From: Strongyloides papillosus
Taxonomy: Eukaryota > Nematoda > Chromadorea > Rhabditida > Strongyloididae
NCBI GenBank assembly: GCA_005656395.1
Contig: SRSI01000044.1
Coordinates: 62,001-126,000, forward strand
DNA: 64,000 bases
Direction: 5' to 3'
Shown: positions 1 to 11,200 of the stretch, one piece after another
Numbering within the stretch: position 1 is the stretch's first letter
How the letters are laid out: every line of letters begins with the position of its first letter
Notes under the pieces: model-generated
Database searches by the model: none
Told to the model about the DNA's origin: nothing
What the model saw: only the letters and a program-made list of their open reading frames with translations
Position numbers and translations under genes: made by a program

Positions 1-534
1 AAAAAAAGTATATATATTTGGCAGGATAAATTATTATGTTAAAAATTTATATTCTTTTCTTTATTTTTTAATTAAATTGATATGAATATTAAACGATATT
101 TGATGAATAAATTATTGTCATAATAAGTGTTTTATGTTTAAATTTTTTAAACTTTTCAATTCATTTTTTTCTATTTAATTAGCATTTATATAACTTTTAG
201 CTTTTCTGTTTTCCTTTTTTTATCAAAATATTGGTTTATTAAAGATAGAAAAAAATATAAGTTTCCATTTGTTAATTAAATGTTAGGAAGCCTCCTGAAA
301 AGACTTTAAAGAATTAATCAAATACAATTATTGCTAATTCTTATTTACTTAGAAAGAATTAATTATAACTACAAATATAAAGGGATAGTAATAAAATAGA
401 CTTAAAAAGGAACATTTGGATAAAGCTTTAACAGTTATAGGCGTTGTTAAACTGCTTTTCCATGTAGATATAAATAAGGTCACTTTACAATCTTGCTCTT
501 ATTTTATTTTTCCAAAACAGCGGTAGTTTGAAGG
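1..534. other. AT-rich spacer and leader of the rhomboid-like gene
   Basis: No open frame, RNA gene or repeat is recognisable here. The only useful signal is a pyrimidine-rich stretch ending in TCCAAAACAG at 511-520, 14 bases before the ATG at 535. It looks like a spliced-leader trans-splice acceptor for the gene that follows. Confidence 0.5.
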
Positions 535-2665
535 ATGTCTTTGACGACGGAAGTTATTGAAAAAATGAAATGTATGTTAAAGAAAAATTTTTTTATTAAA
601 AGCATTTTAATATAAAATTTTATTTACCTTTATTTTTTAGATATTGATGAAGATCCATATGATGGGAAAGTTAATAAAGCTGTCATGAAAGAAAAAGTTA
701 ATTTCCGGAAGATGTATACACACAAAAAATAAAAAGGACACAGGTTTGCATAAAATGTAACAAACTTGTCCCACTTATAAAAATTTGAATTTTCTTGATT
801 TGCGACTAATTTTATCGCAATTATTTCGTAAATAAAAATTAAAACAATATCTAGAGGATTATTAAAATATGTTTCTACTTTTTAGTAGATTTTTTCTATT
901 TTAAAACTTAAGTTGCTTTCTACAATACATTTTAAAATACAAGGTTAGAATTTAATTTTTAAGTAAAATTACAAACACTTTCATAAAAAACATTTCTAAC
1001 ATATTACAGTATATTTTTTTATGTTTCAATAGTTCGAGTTATCATTAAATTATATGTTATATGAAATTTTCATATTTGATAGTCTAAATTTTTTTATAAT
1101 GTCTTTAAAGATCATCTTTAAAAATTAAACTTATTAAAAGCTATAAATAATATGGATTTTTATTTATAGTAAAAATAATAACTTTTACATATTTTAATTT
1201 AAAATAAGAACGAAAACTAAAATAAAATTTCTAATTAATTACTTTTTATATGAGTAAAAAATTATTACTTTTGACATTATTATTGTTAGAAAATTTTTAA
1301 ATTTCTAAACTTATTGTTGTTAGTAAATTGTTTAAATTGGTGATTTTTATTTAAACATTTATAACTTCAAACAAAATTAACTTTAATAACGTATTTTATA
1401 AAATAAAAATAAAAAACAAGTTGGGATCTAAAATAAGCATAATGTTATAAAAAATATCAAAATTAAAAAAAGCCACATTAATTTAAAAAGTCAAACATAT
1501 ATATTTTTGTAAAAAAACGGAAAAATGTATACGACAACTTAATATTTTGCGTCGTTTTAAAATTTTTACTATCGCTTGATATTTTTAAAATTTGAATAAT
1601 ATTCTATTTTTTAAAATGGTGGGACATTTTTTTGCATTATAGATAGAATTGTCAAAATTTGTCCTTTTTATTTTTTGTGTGTAGTGATAAATTAAAGGTT
1701 AAAAATAAATATAATTTTGTTAACTCTAACAAGTATTTTTTTACCATTTTCAGAAGTTATACGTCATTTTTAAAGAATACGAAAAAACTGGATTTGACGA
1801 GATTGATGTTGATGATGTTAAAGAAGCGTTAGTTGATCCAAATTTTGTAAATATTCTTACAAATGGTTTTAGCCCAACAGCACCAAGTATGCTTATGGAA
1901 AGAATATTAAAAAATGATAAACCTCTAACATTTGAAGAATTTTCAGAGATCGTCTTAGAGTCAAGAAGAATTAGCTATGATATTGCACAACAAAAGCACA
2001 TAAATGATTATTTCTTTGATGATAATATTTATAAAAAATATTATTACTATAATTATGATAAAATTGAGGAGAAGAAAGTTATTACTAAAGAAGAGATTAT
2101 TAACTCATGTATATTTTTATTTATTTACACAGCTTTAATGATATTGTCCTATGAAATTGATAGATACACAAAATATAAATATATTTCAAATTATGGAGAG
2201 CTACAGTATTACAATTTTATACCCACAATGTTTTTGACATATATCTTTGTTCACAAATCAAGAATGCTATTATTTTTAAATATTTTTCATTTTTCATGTG
2301 TTTATATAACAATACAATACTACTTTAAAACTGAGATAAAATATATTATTATTATAACTATATCATCAGTAACATATGGTAGTGTTATTCATTTATTCGA
2401 GGAAATAAATTTATCTGGATCCCAAAATTGTACTATTGGATTGTTATCATTGTTATTTGTTAACATCATTTTCAATAATAGAAAAAATAATGAAACACAA
2501 ATTGTACCAATACTTTTATGTATTATCTTTTTATCACCCATGGTCTTACATCCATCAGCTTCATCTGTTGGTGGCATAATTGGTGGATTCTGTTCAAGTA
2601 TACTTATAATATTAAAAAAAAAATTAATTAATATTCCAAATGATTTTAATATTTGTCATATTTAA
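535..2665 (+). CDS. Rhomboid-like membrane protein, predicted catalytically inactive, EF-hand-like N-terminus
   Basis: Proposed exons are 535-571, 641-696 and 1754-2665, giving 334 residues. The start follows a likely trans-splice acceptor at 519-520. The N-terminus (KEYEKTGFDEIDVDDVKEAL) resembles an EF-hand, as in RHBDL/ROM-1-type rhomboids. About six hydrophobic segments follow. The region FLTYIFVHKSRMLLFLN matches the rhomboid loop-1/TM2 block (FLHA...HLLFN), and the Asn at about residue 207 is kept. The GxSG serine position reads GSQNC, with Gln at about residue 255. The TM6 His of AHLxG reads SSVGG, with Ser at about residue 302. Both catalytic residues are therefore missing, so a pseudoprotease role (substrate binding or trafficking, as for iRhoms) is inferred. 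The end of exon 2 is uncertain: GTTAAT at 697 keeps the frame, whereas GTATAC at 714 does not. The last exon is secure; the 5' exons less so. Confidence 0.72.
717..1683. mobile_element. TA-flanked inverted-repeat element (MITE / degenerate Tc1-mariner type) inside a rhomboid intron
   Basis: The ends are perfect 24-base inverted repeats: 717-740 begins TACACACAAAAAATAAAAAG and 1660-1683 is its exact reverse complement. The similarity continues inward imperfectly: TGTCCCAC at 767-774 mirrors GTGGGACA at 1619-1626, at nearly equal distance from each end. Both ends lie on a TA, which fits the TA target duplication of Tc1/mariner elements. The interior (about 920 bases) has no open frame, so the copy is non-autonomous or decayed. 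Removing it and one TA leaves an intron of about 90 bases, similar to the other short introns in this window, so it probably inserted into a small pre-existing intron. Confidence 0.8.
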
Positions 2666-3723
2666 ATATATATTGTTATTATATTATTATCTTTTAATAA
2701 AAATTTTATTTTATAAGACATTCGGATTGTAAGAATAAGTGTCCGTTTTAAGATTCCAAACTTAAAATAGCTGTAATATACTTATACCTGTAATTAAATA
2801 ATATATTTCACCTCGAAAGGCAAATTGATTTTTATCATTAATCCATTTATCATTAACCTTGATTTAAAACTTTTAATCTTTTAAAAAGAAACAATTGTTG
2901 TTTTTCCTTAATTTTATATGATTTTATCTTAAATTACATTATATTAAAAATAGCAGAAAATTTGGTAATTTATTGTTCTTAAGAATATGATCATTGTAAA
3001 AAGATAGGATCGTCCAACAACGCCAAAATGAGAATTAAAAAAGATAGATACAACATATAAAAAATCATTTTCATCAATTCTTATTAAACAATGATGGCTT
3101 TCTAAATATATCATGAAATAAATCTCGAATAATGTTTAAAACAAATTAAAATTCGTTCTTTACTGCTCCTATGGAATAGTACTCACCCAGTTTTTAGGGA
3201 GAATTGTTACATTGAATAAAAAGTGGATTCTGTACGACAGTTAAGGAAACACTGAACAGTAAGTGTGTAGGAATAGAACACCAAAGTCTTAACAAAATTA
3301 AATTCCTTAAAAAGAGTTTAAAAAGAGTTCTAAGATTCTAGAAACCGTAGTTTATCCACAAACGTAACAACAAGCTTTTAAACCAATGGGAAGAATTTTT
3401 CGCTTCCATTACTTATTATTTCAAATAAAAATCTCAATTTTTATTAAGTTATAGTATATTAAATCTATATAGTGGTGAGCTAACATTTATGTTAGAACAA
3501 TATGAAATGCCATAATGGCAATTAAAGTATTAATATTGTTAAAAGCGTTCATATCCCTTCCATTAAATTTTTATTTTAAATTTTATATATATAAAGAAAA
3601 AAATATTATTGTTGTCATGGTTATAATGTAGTTTATACATCTCATTCTCCAGTGAATGAAACATTAAATGAAATTTATGCTATCATTGACATGATATTTA
3701 TTTATTAATAATAATTATTTACA
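2666..3723. other. Spacer between the rhomboid-like gene and Rab28
   Basis: No coding region is visible. About half of it is one copy of the dispersed repeat listed separately (about 2940-3467). The last 250 bases before the Rab28 start are plain AT-rich promoter DNA. Confidence 0.5.
2940..3467 (+). repeat. Dispersed repeat, copy A
   Basis: This stretch aligns along its length with about 22610-23131 in the same orientation. Shared landmarks in order are GAATTAAAAAAGATA-like, CATTTTCA(T/G)CAAT-like, ATGG(C)TTTCTA-like, CTCACCCA(G/A)TTTTT, then the best-kept core GTGGATTCTGTACGACA at 3222-3238 followed by GTTAAGGAAACACTGA. The right ends coincide at AGTAT(A/T)TTAAATCTAT. It has no open frame and no obvious terminal repeats. 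It is G/C-richer than its surroundings. Boundaries are approximate. Confidence 0.7.
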
Positions 3724-4595
3724 ATGGAAGTTAAAAATGAAGATACCGTTAATGTTAATCTTGAAAGTGACTCTGAAGAAGACAAGGACACCTCTGATGA
3801 AAGGTCCATAAAATTGGTTCTTTTAGGTGATGGATGTAGTGGAAAAACATCCATATGTAATCAATTATGTAAAAAAGATTTCCCAAAGAAATATACACAG
3901 GTATTTATTTATTCTTTCATTTTTTTATTATTTTCCTTATACGCTCAGACATATGGTTGTGAATTTTATTCTAAAAAAATTATATTGCCTGATGATATTG
4001 AGGTAACCTTACAAATATGGGACATTGGTGGACAAAGTGTTGCAGCACCAATGTTGGAAAAATATTTGTATGATGCTCAAGGTGTTTTACTTATTTATGA
4101 TGTCACAAATAGTTCCAGTTTCGCAAATTTACAGGACTGGATTAATGTGACGAAAAAAATAACTAAGAGTTATGAAAAGGTACATTAATAAAAAAGTATT
4201 TATCTTTAAATTATTAATTTTTGTAGCAAATTCATCTTTCATTAATTGGAAATAAGACTGATCTTGAGCATCGTAGAGCTGTTAGAGTTGAAAAACATAC
4301 AAAACTAGCTGAGCAGTATGGAATGTCTTCACATTACGTCTCTGCCAAAACAGGCGATAGTGTAGCATTGGCATTTCGGTAACTTTTAAAAACTATTATT
4401 AATAATAAATTAAAAATTTCTAGACAGACAACAGCTGATATTCTTGGTATACAATTATCAAAAACAGATATGGAAAGTGATATAACAATTATCCAAGCAC
4501 CAGTCGCTGTACCAACAGAACAAGAACTAAAAGATGTTGCAGCAAGGAATGCTTTAGTAAATCAAAATAGTTCAACAACCTGTCAAATTCAATAA
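3724..4595 (+). CDS. rab-28: Rab28-type small GTPase
   Basis: Exons are 3724-3900, 3949-4179, 4227-4378 and 4424-4595, giving 243 residues. It begins with an acidic Ser/Asp/Glu-rich N-terminus. The P-loop is GDGCSGKT (residues 35-42). The G3 motif is the Rab28-specific WDIGGQ (83-88) rather than WDTAGQ. YDVTN, the base-specificity motif NKTD and the G5 motif SAKTGDS follow. The last four residues, CQIQ, form a CAAX box. Rab28 is farnesylated through a CAAX motif instead of the usual double-Cys Rab tail, and in C. elegans it works with the BBSome and IFT in ciliated neurons. It is slightly longer than the human protein because of the N-terminus. Intron 1 is 48 bases, free of stops and a multiple of three, so an unspliced transcript stays open. 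AATAAA overlaps the stop codon and recurs at 4631. Confidence 0.93.
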
Positions 4596-7500
4596 AACAC
4601 ATAACCAAATAATTAGTATTTCTTTTATTAAATAAACTATATATTAAAAAGAAATTAATAGTCACTTATTATTTATAATGATTGAAAAAGACTAATTAAT
4701 CTTTAAGTTTTTGATATATAAACTTATAGACGTTCGTATATATTTAATTAATGCTTACTTCTCAATCACAAATCATGAATTTTTATTATACCGTATAAGA
4801 ATAATAAATCAAACTAAATTAATATATTTCCATTAACAAAATCTAATAAACAAACTTTCAGGTAGAAAACTTGTTCCTACATTTTAAAATATATCAAATG
4901 AAGAAAATAAATAAAGTTATAAGTTCTTATATTACACACTTTTATGTATTTTAGTAAAAATGTTTAGTAACCCACATGAAAAATGTTTATTTTGAGTACT
5001 TACTACCAAAAATATAAGATTTGAAGTGAAAGATTTTTGTGCGTAACAATATTATTTGACCGCTTACAATTTTAGCGACATTATTTTATAATCGTCAACA
5101 CTGTAAATCACTAATATACTAGTTGATACATTCATTTAAAATATATTTTTTTTTACTTATTCAATACAACATTCTTCTCTTTTATTACCGATTTAAATAT
5201 GTATATATATTTATAAATATATAATATATATTTGTACGGACAAATCTTTTAATGACAAAAAATTTATTTATAAATATTATATATATACATATATATAACT
5301 GAAGATTGTATTGATGCATCATTGATGAGATAAATTCTATACTATTTTATATCAAAGCACGAAGATTATACTTGCTCAATTATTTTTAAATATTTTTGAT
5401 TTTATCGTAAATGTAGAATAAAAAATAAAATAAGTGCATAATTTCATTAATATTATTTTATTTAATTTATTTTTTCTCTTATACAATTTGTAATGTTTTT
5501 TTTTTACATATTTAATATTATAGATTTTATATATGATATCATATATTGTAAAAGAAATGTAAAAACCCAATATTAAGGAAGGAGAAATTAGTTTAACCGA
5601 TATTAAAAATGTTTGATAATAAGAATTTACTAATATAATACAACTTTAAATCGAATAGTATTTTACAAAGATTGATAAAATGAGTATGTTAGAAAGATTT
5701 TATTAGAAAAAAAAAAAGATAATTTAAATAATTGTTTAAACTTTAACAAAAAAGAATACTTTTGTTTATTTAATTTATCTTAAAACATGAAGTATTCTAA
5801 ATTATTATATATATATGTATATTTGTCACATCAGTGCCCTTTTTATTTTAATCTAATTGGATACATTTGATCTATACTATATGACTCTGCTTATGATCAC
5901 TACATTTAAGTAGTCCACAACTAAACATTCCATTTTGATCATCATACATTTTACTATTTTTATATGTATGATTGTTCTCCTGCGCAACTAACTGTTTGTA
6001 TCATTTTAATGCCATGTATAATTATGAAACAAATTTCTTAATTTTAAAATCACTTAAAAATATTGTATTATAAAGCGTAAAAGTTATTATACAAGCGTCC
6101 GATTAATTTAAAATTTTCTGTATTGATATTTATAAAATGTTGAATAAAAGTAGGACATAAGTATATGTGTATAATGAATTTATATTATTATATTGCTCCT
6201 TTAAATTAGTTAACAATTTATCATTTTCAAATACACATTTTATATGCATACTTAAAAATTAATATTAAAACTTTTATCCATAAATTTATTTTTTTTCTTT
6301 TAATTTCTCTTACCTTTATCAATAAAAAATTATTATTAAAATTAATTAAAATCTTAACACGAAAGTGAATCATTAAAAGTACTTTTGTATATAAAAATAA
6401 TAGATATATAATGTTACTATACTATATACTGACTTTCAAAGACAATGTTACTATAAATCTATTGCGGTATAATAAGAATGCAGTACATTGCGATAGACAA
6501 CAAAATTAACCGCGAACTTAGAAGGCTGCGATATGTGTACAACATATAATAATAATAATAATTATGTCGATATTTCTTGACCAAAACTGTTTTTATTAAT
6601 TATTATTATAAGTTTAATCTACTTATATAACTTACCTATATTATTATTTTAAAAATTAAATTTAACATTTTTTTCATATCATAATTAAATAACAAGCTCG
6701 AAAAAGAATTTTTTAGTTTTATCTATAAAAACGTATTAAAATTATTCTATACATAATTAGAAATGATTGTTGTTGTTAAATGAATACATATAAACGTCTA
6801 TTTACAGATACAACTTTAAACTAGGATTTAGATATATTAATATAACATGTCATTAGTTTTATATTCTATATTTTTAATTTAAACTTATCAATTGACAAAT
6901 ATACATACATACAATATATATTATATAAAAATACGCATATGCGTATAAATAAATATAAAACTAGCTCAATATGGTCTGTTAATCATATTGCACATAATAT
7001 TTTATATTAAATGCGGAACATAAAAAAATCACTCTGATTAAATCCATTAACTTTTGAATACGCCTCCTATACCATTTGACAAGCATCTATTTACTGTCTT
7101 TATTCAAATGAAACTTTCTCCACCTTAAATACTTGTAAAATGAGTTGAATAATATTTTTATATAATTTATTGTACATCCCCACATTCATTTTTTTCAATT
7201 TTTTTTACTTAATATTATGAAAAAAAATTGTATATTATTTTTGGAAAAAAAATTAATAAAAAATATAAAGAATATATATATATACAATATTTGTATGATA
7301 GTAAATAAAAAGAAAAAAAATAAGAAAGCTTAAGGCAATTAAGAAGCTTGTTTAGACATTATTATTATATAATAGGAACATAACATATCCGTAATCATAA
7401 CAATAAATCCAGTTAAGGACTGTAAACGTTATAATATAGTACCTCTTCAATGCTTTCAAATAAAGCAATCATGTGGCCAAATCTGTATACTAAATGGCTT

Positions 7501-8246
7501 GCATCTTGTTAGATTAATTGAATCTAACTGTAATGGTCGTATCATATTATAGACAATAAAATCAAAAAGTTAACTTATTCTAAGAATATTAAAATTAAGG
7601 TCATTTCTACAATGCATATAATATTTTTTTTCTTAAAAGATTTGTGATTGTGACGCGTCTGCTTTCGCACTTTTATTTGATAGTATTTTATATATTCTTT
7701 TTTAAAGAAAATTATTTTACAAGCTTATTTAATATAATACTATAATTAACCTTGATTATATATTTATATTATTTATAATTTTTATATTGTTATTAGGTTT
7801 CAACAAATTAATTCCAACTATTTTACATCATATACAATTCAAATATTTTCATCTCATTTTACTATTTATTATTAAAAATTTTATAAACCTAAATAATATT
7901 ATATTCCAAAATATTATATACTCTTTATAAAGTAAAATAAAGGTTACATTAAAATATAATTTTCCTAATATTTGTTTATTTTTTGCGACAAAGTTGTTAG
8001 CTCTTACTTTTACATTATTATAAACGCTCAATCGATAGAATAGTGTGTACGCTGGTAATCATTATACTATGACTTATTTTCTCACATTTTTCTGTTCCTA
8101 TTACAATAATTAAAATTTATTTCGTTATCAAAAAAATTATAAATGTTTTATATTCTTAAAACTGTTAACCAGATAATTTTAGCTCATTTACCAACCTTAT
8201 GCGGCGTAAAGCACTATCTCCGCCCTTATAAAACGCTTCACATAGG
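4596..8246. other. Long AT-rich spacer between Rab28 and the GLTSCR1-like gene
   Basis: No gene can be supported. Three short patches have a less extreme base composition and look weakly coding-like: about 5880-5995 (an open minus-strand stretch after a possible acceptor, ending in TAG), 6479-6550 (a 23-codon plus-strand ATG frame), and 7455-7560 (a short minus-strand ATG frame). None joins to another exon with confidence. In-frame TAA upstream of 8247 shows that the next gene's frame does not extend into this spacer. Confidence 0.4.
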
Positions 8247-11200
8247 ATGTCGAACCAGAGATTTCGTTCGAACGAAGCGAATAATGCACATACATCAGAG
8301 TAAGTTTTTCTGTTTAATAAAATTTTTAATATAATAAAAATTTATCTAGTGGCTTCGAAGATGAATTAATATTATGGGAAATAAATGAAGTTTTGGGATG
8401 CAATAGTCCTCCTCCTGACAATAAAAATCAACCAAGTAATGTATCAAGAAATCAAAATCCCGGTGGACATAATATTGTTACTAATAATAGTATTGTACAA
8501 CAAAATAGACATTTACAAAATGGTCAAAATGATAATTTTGCTTCTCATCATGGTAATCATAATCAACATAAAACCAATCTTAACTTACAACAACAACAGA
8601 ATCATCAATATAAAAATCAAATGTTACAACAAGTATTACAGAATAAGACGTATCGAAGCACACAACCGGGAAATGAAGAGCTGAAAAAAATTATGAAAGG
8701 GAATACCTCACAAAATATACAACAAATACAGCAACAGCAAATAACAAGTAGTCCGCAAAGTAGTCAACAAAATTTGCTACGAGATTGTCAGGTACAGCAT
8801 ACAAACGTTGATCAACCTCATATTCTTTCTAATCAACCTCAACAACATATTATTGTCCAACAAATTAGTAGTCCTCTCCAACAAGGTACAATTGCTGTGC
8901 AATTGGGAAATTCATCAAATCAACAGATTATCGGGACTAACTTTCCACCAGAATCTTTAAGGCCGGTATCACAGATGTCAACATCTAAAAATATGTTACC
9001 TACAACGAGTAGTCGAAATATATCATCTAATGATCAAAATTATATTAGTCCTATAAATAGTATTAATAATCAAGTAACATCATCATCTATTTGTGGAAAT
9101 AATCGACCGTCAGGACAACAACAACAACAATTATCAAATATGTTGAATACACAACAACAACAAATACCGCAACAGCGTCAGAATCCTCCACATTCTGTGC
9201 CTAAAAATCAACAGTCTAACAGTAATGTTTTTGAGAAACGTTCAATGCCGTACCAACAGGTCCAGTCGTCTCTTTCTAGGCCGCAATCTCAGTCCCAAAT
9301 TGTAAACAGCCCCGCTTCGGTTTCGACCCCACAATCAAATCAAAAGTATGTTGAATCTCCTACATACAGTAATTCTCCTAGTAATAGTCAAAGTAATCCA
9401 TCACCAAAAATTCAACAACGACAAAATGTTAATGGCCAATTTTTGGTTCAATCACAATTACAACATTTAACATCACAGGGTAGTAATACTGTTGTTGTAT
9501 TACCCTCAAATGGGCAAAATATCGCCCGATACAATGAAGACACCAGAGTCGTAACACAATCACAATTTATCACTCCACAAACAAGAACAGTAGGAGCAGC
9601 GATACTACAACAAAATAATCTCCAACAGGCACGTTTTGTTCCTCAATTTCAAAATGCTAATATATTAACAACAACATCAAATGGTGATCTTCGACAAGAA
9701 ATATTTCAAACGGGTAATATTAACGCAAAATCTCAACCAATTATTATTGAGCAAGGTGGTTCTAGAATCCTTCAACATGTTGTTCTAGGGACACCACAAC
9801 AAATAAATCAAAATATTAGGACATCAAGTGTACCAACGACAGTTTCAATACAAAGTCAACCAATTACACATGTTACTTCAATTCAACAACCCTCCGTTCA
9901 ATCGGTTACAATTCACGGCCAAAAACATGTTACCCAACAACAATCACAACAATTACAATCTCAAGTTGGACAAAATTATGTTAGTACTAATACACCACAA
10001 TCTCAGCAACATATTCAACATATTCAAGTTAATAAACCACAACAATCCAATATCAATAGTATGCAACAACCTGGAGGTAACAAAAAGAATACCAAGCCAA
10101 CTACTACTGCAAATCGAACCATACCAAAAAAGAAAACTATACAAACACCAACAACAACACCTAATACATCATTCAACAATTCTATGAATAATAGTTCATC
10201 AAAACTTCAAACTACACCAACAACATCAACACAACAAACACCAACTGTTACTAATGATAATTCATTACAAGCTAATCAAATGGCTGTTAGATTATCGCTT
10301 GAAAATCTTCATCAAATTTCTCGGATATCAGAAGAGATTGAAAAACTTAGACAACTTCAAATTAAAACGGGTCAAAATCAATCGGCTAAAATAAAAAGCT
10401 TAGAAGATAAACGTGGTTTAATTTTTATTTCAGCACTTCAACAACAACATAATGTTACAACGCAAATTCAAACACCTATTTCTAAAACTACATCACTTTC
10501 TCAACCGAAACCATTACCAAATACTTCAAAAAACAAGGGACAAAATAAGAGAAATCAAAAAGTATCCACTACAACGACAAGTATACAAGGAGAAAGTGGT
10601 ACACCTAAAATGGCACCTTTTACAATTATGTCAAATGTTAATAAACAAAATAATTCTTCTAATAGGACACCATCATCTATCAAAGATAATAAAAATACTA
10701 ATAGGACAATGGATAAAAAGTCTTTACAACATAGCGGGACAACAGATATGAATGGTAAGATTATTTATCTTTAACAATTAAAAATTTTTTTATCTTTTTT
10801 TAGATTCTCAATCTACTTCTTCACAACAGGTATATGATACTTCCAAATCTGATGATCTATCAAATGATAAATTAAAAACAGAAAATTGTGAATTATCAAA
10901 AGATAGTAATAGGCCGAAATCAATTGATGCAAATGGTGATGAAAATAGTAAAGATAGTTGTAAATCACCTGAAGAACCTAAAATTGTTATTCCAACTCCC
11001 ACAGTACAGGCATCTAGAATAGCATCACAAATAGAATATAGAAAAAGAAATATAGAAAATTTTAAAGCTGAAATGTTAAGGATAGTAAACAATCCTGATG
11101 TCTCAACACCATTTCAATCCAAGAGTGATGTTGTAAGGAGATTAATACCATATTCAATATTTCAGGAACCTGAATTAAAACCTGAAACATTAGAAAGATT

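Noticed and set aside
714..1753. GTATAC at 714 as the donor of the rhomboid intron
   Set aside because: It leaves two bases in exon 2 that put exon 3 out of its EF-hand/rhomboid frame. GTTAAT at 697 keeps the frame, so it is preferred, though not proven.
5376..5570. 64-codon minus-strand ORF after Rab28
   Set aside because: A K/Y/I/N-rich frame in poly-AT DNA with no supporting signal.
8143..8334. 63-codon plus-strand ORF just before the GLTSCR1-like gene
   Set aside because: It overlaps the true first exon in another frame and runs through its donor and intron. The frame starting at ATG 8247 joins the conserved gene and has an in-frame stop just upstream.
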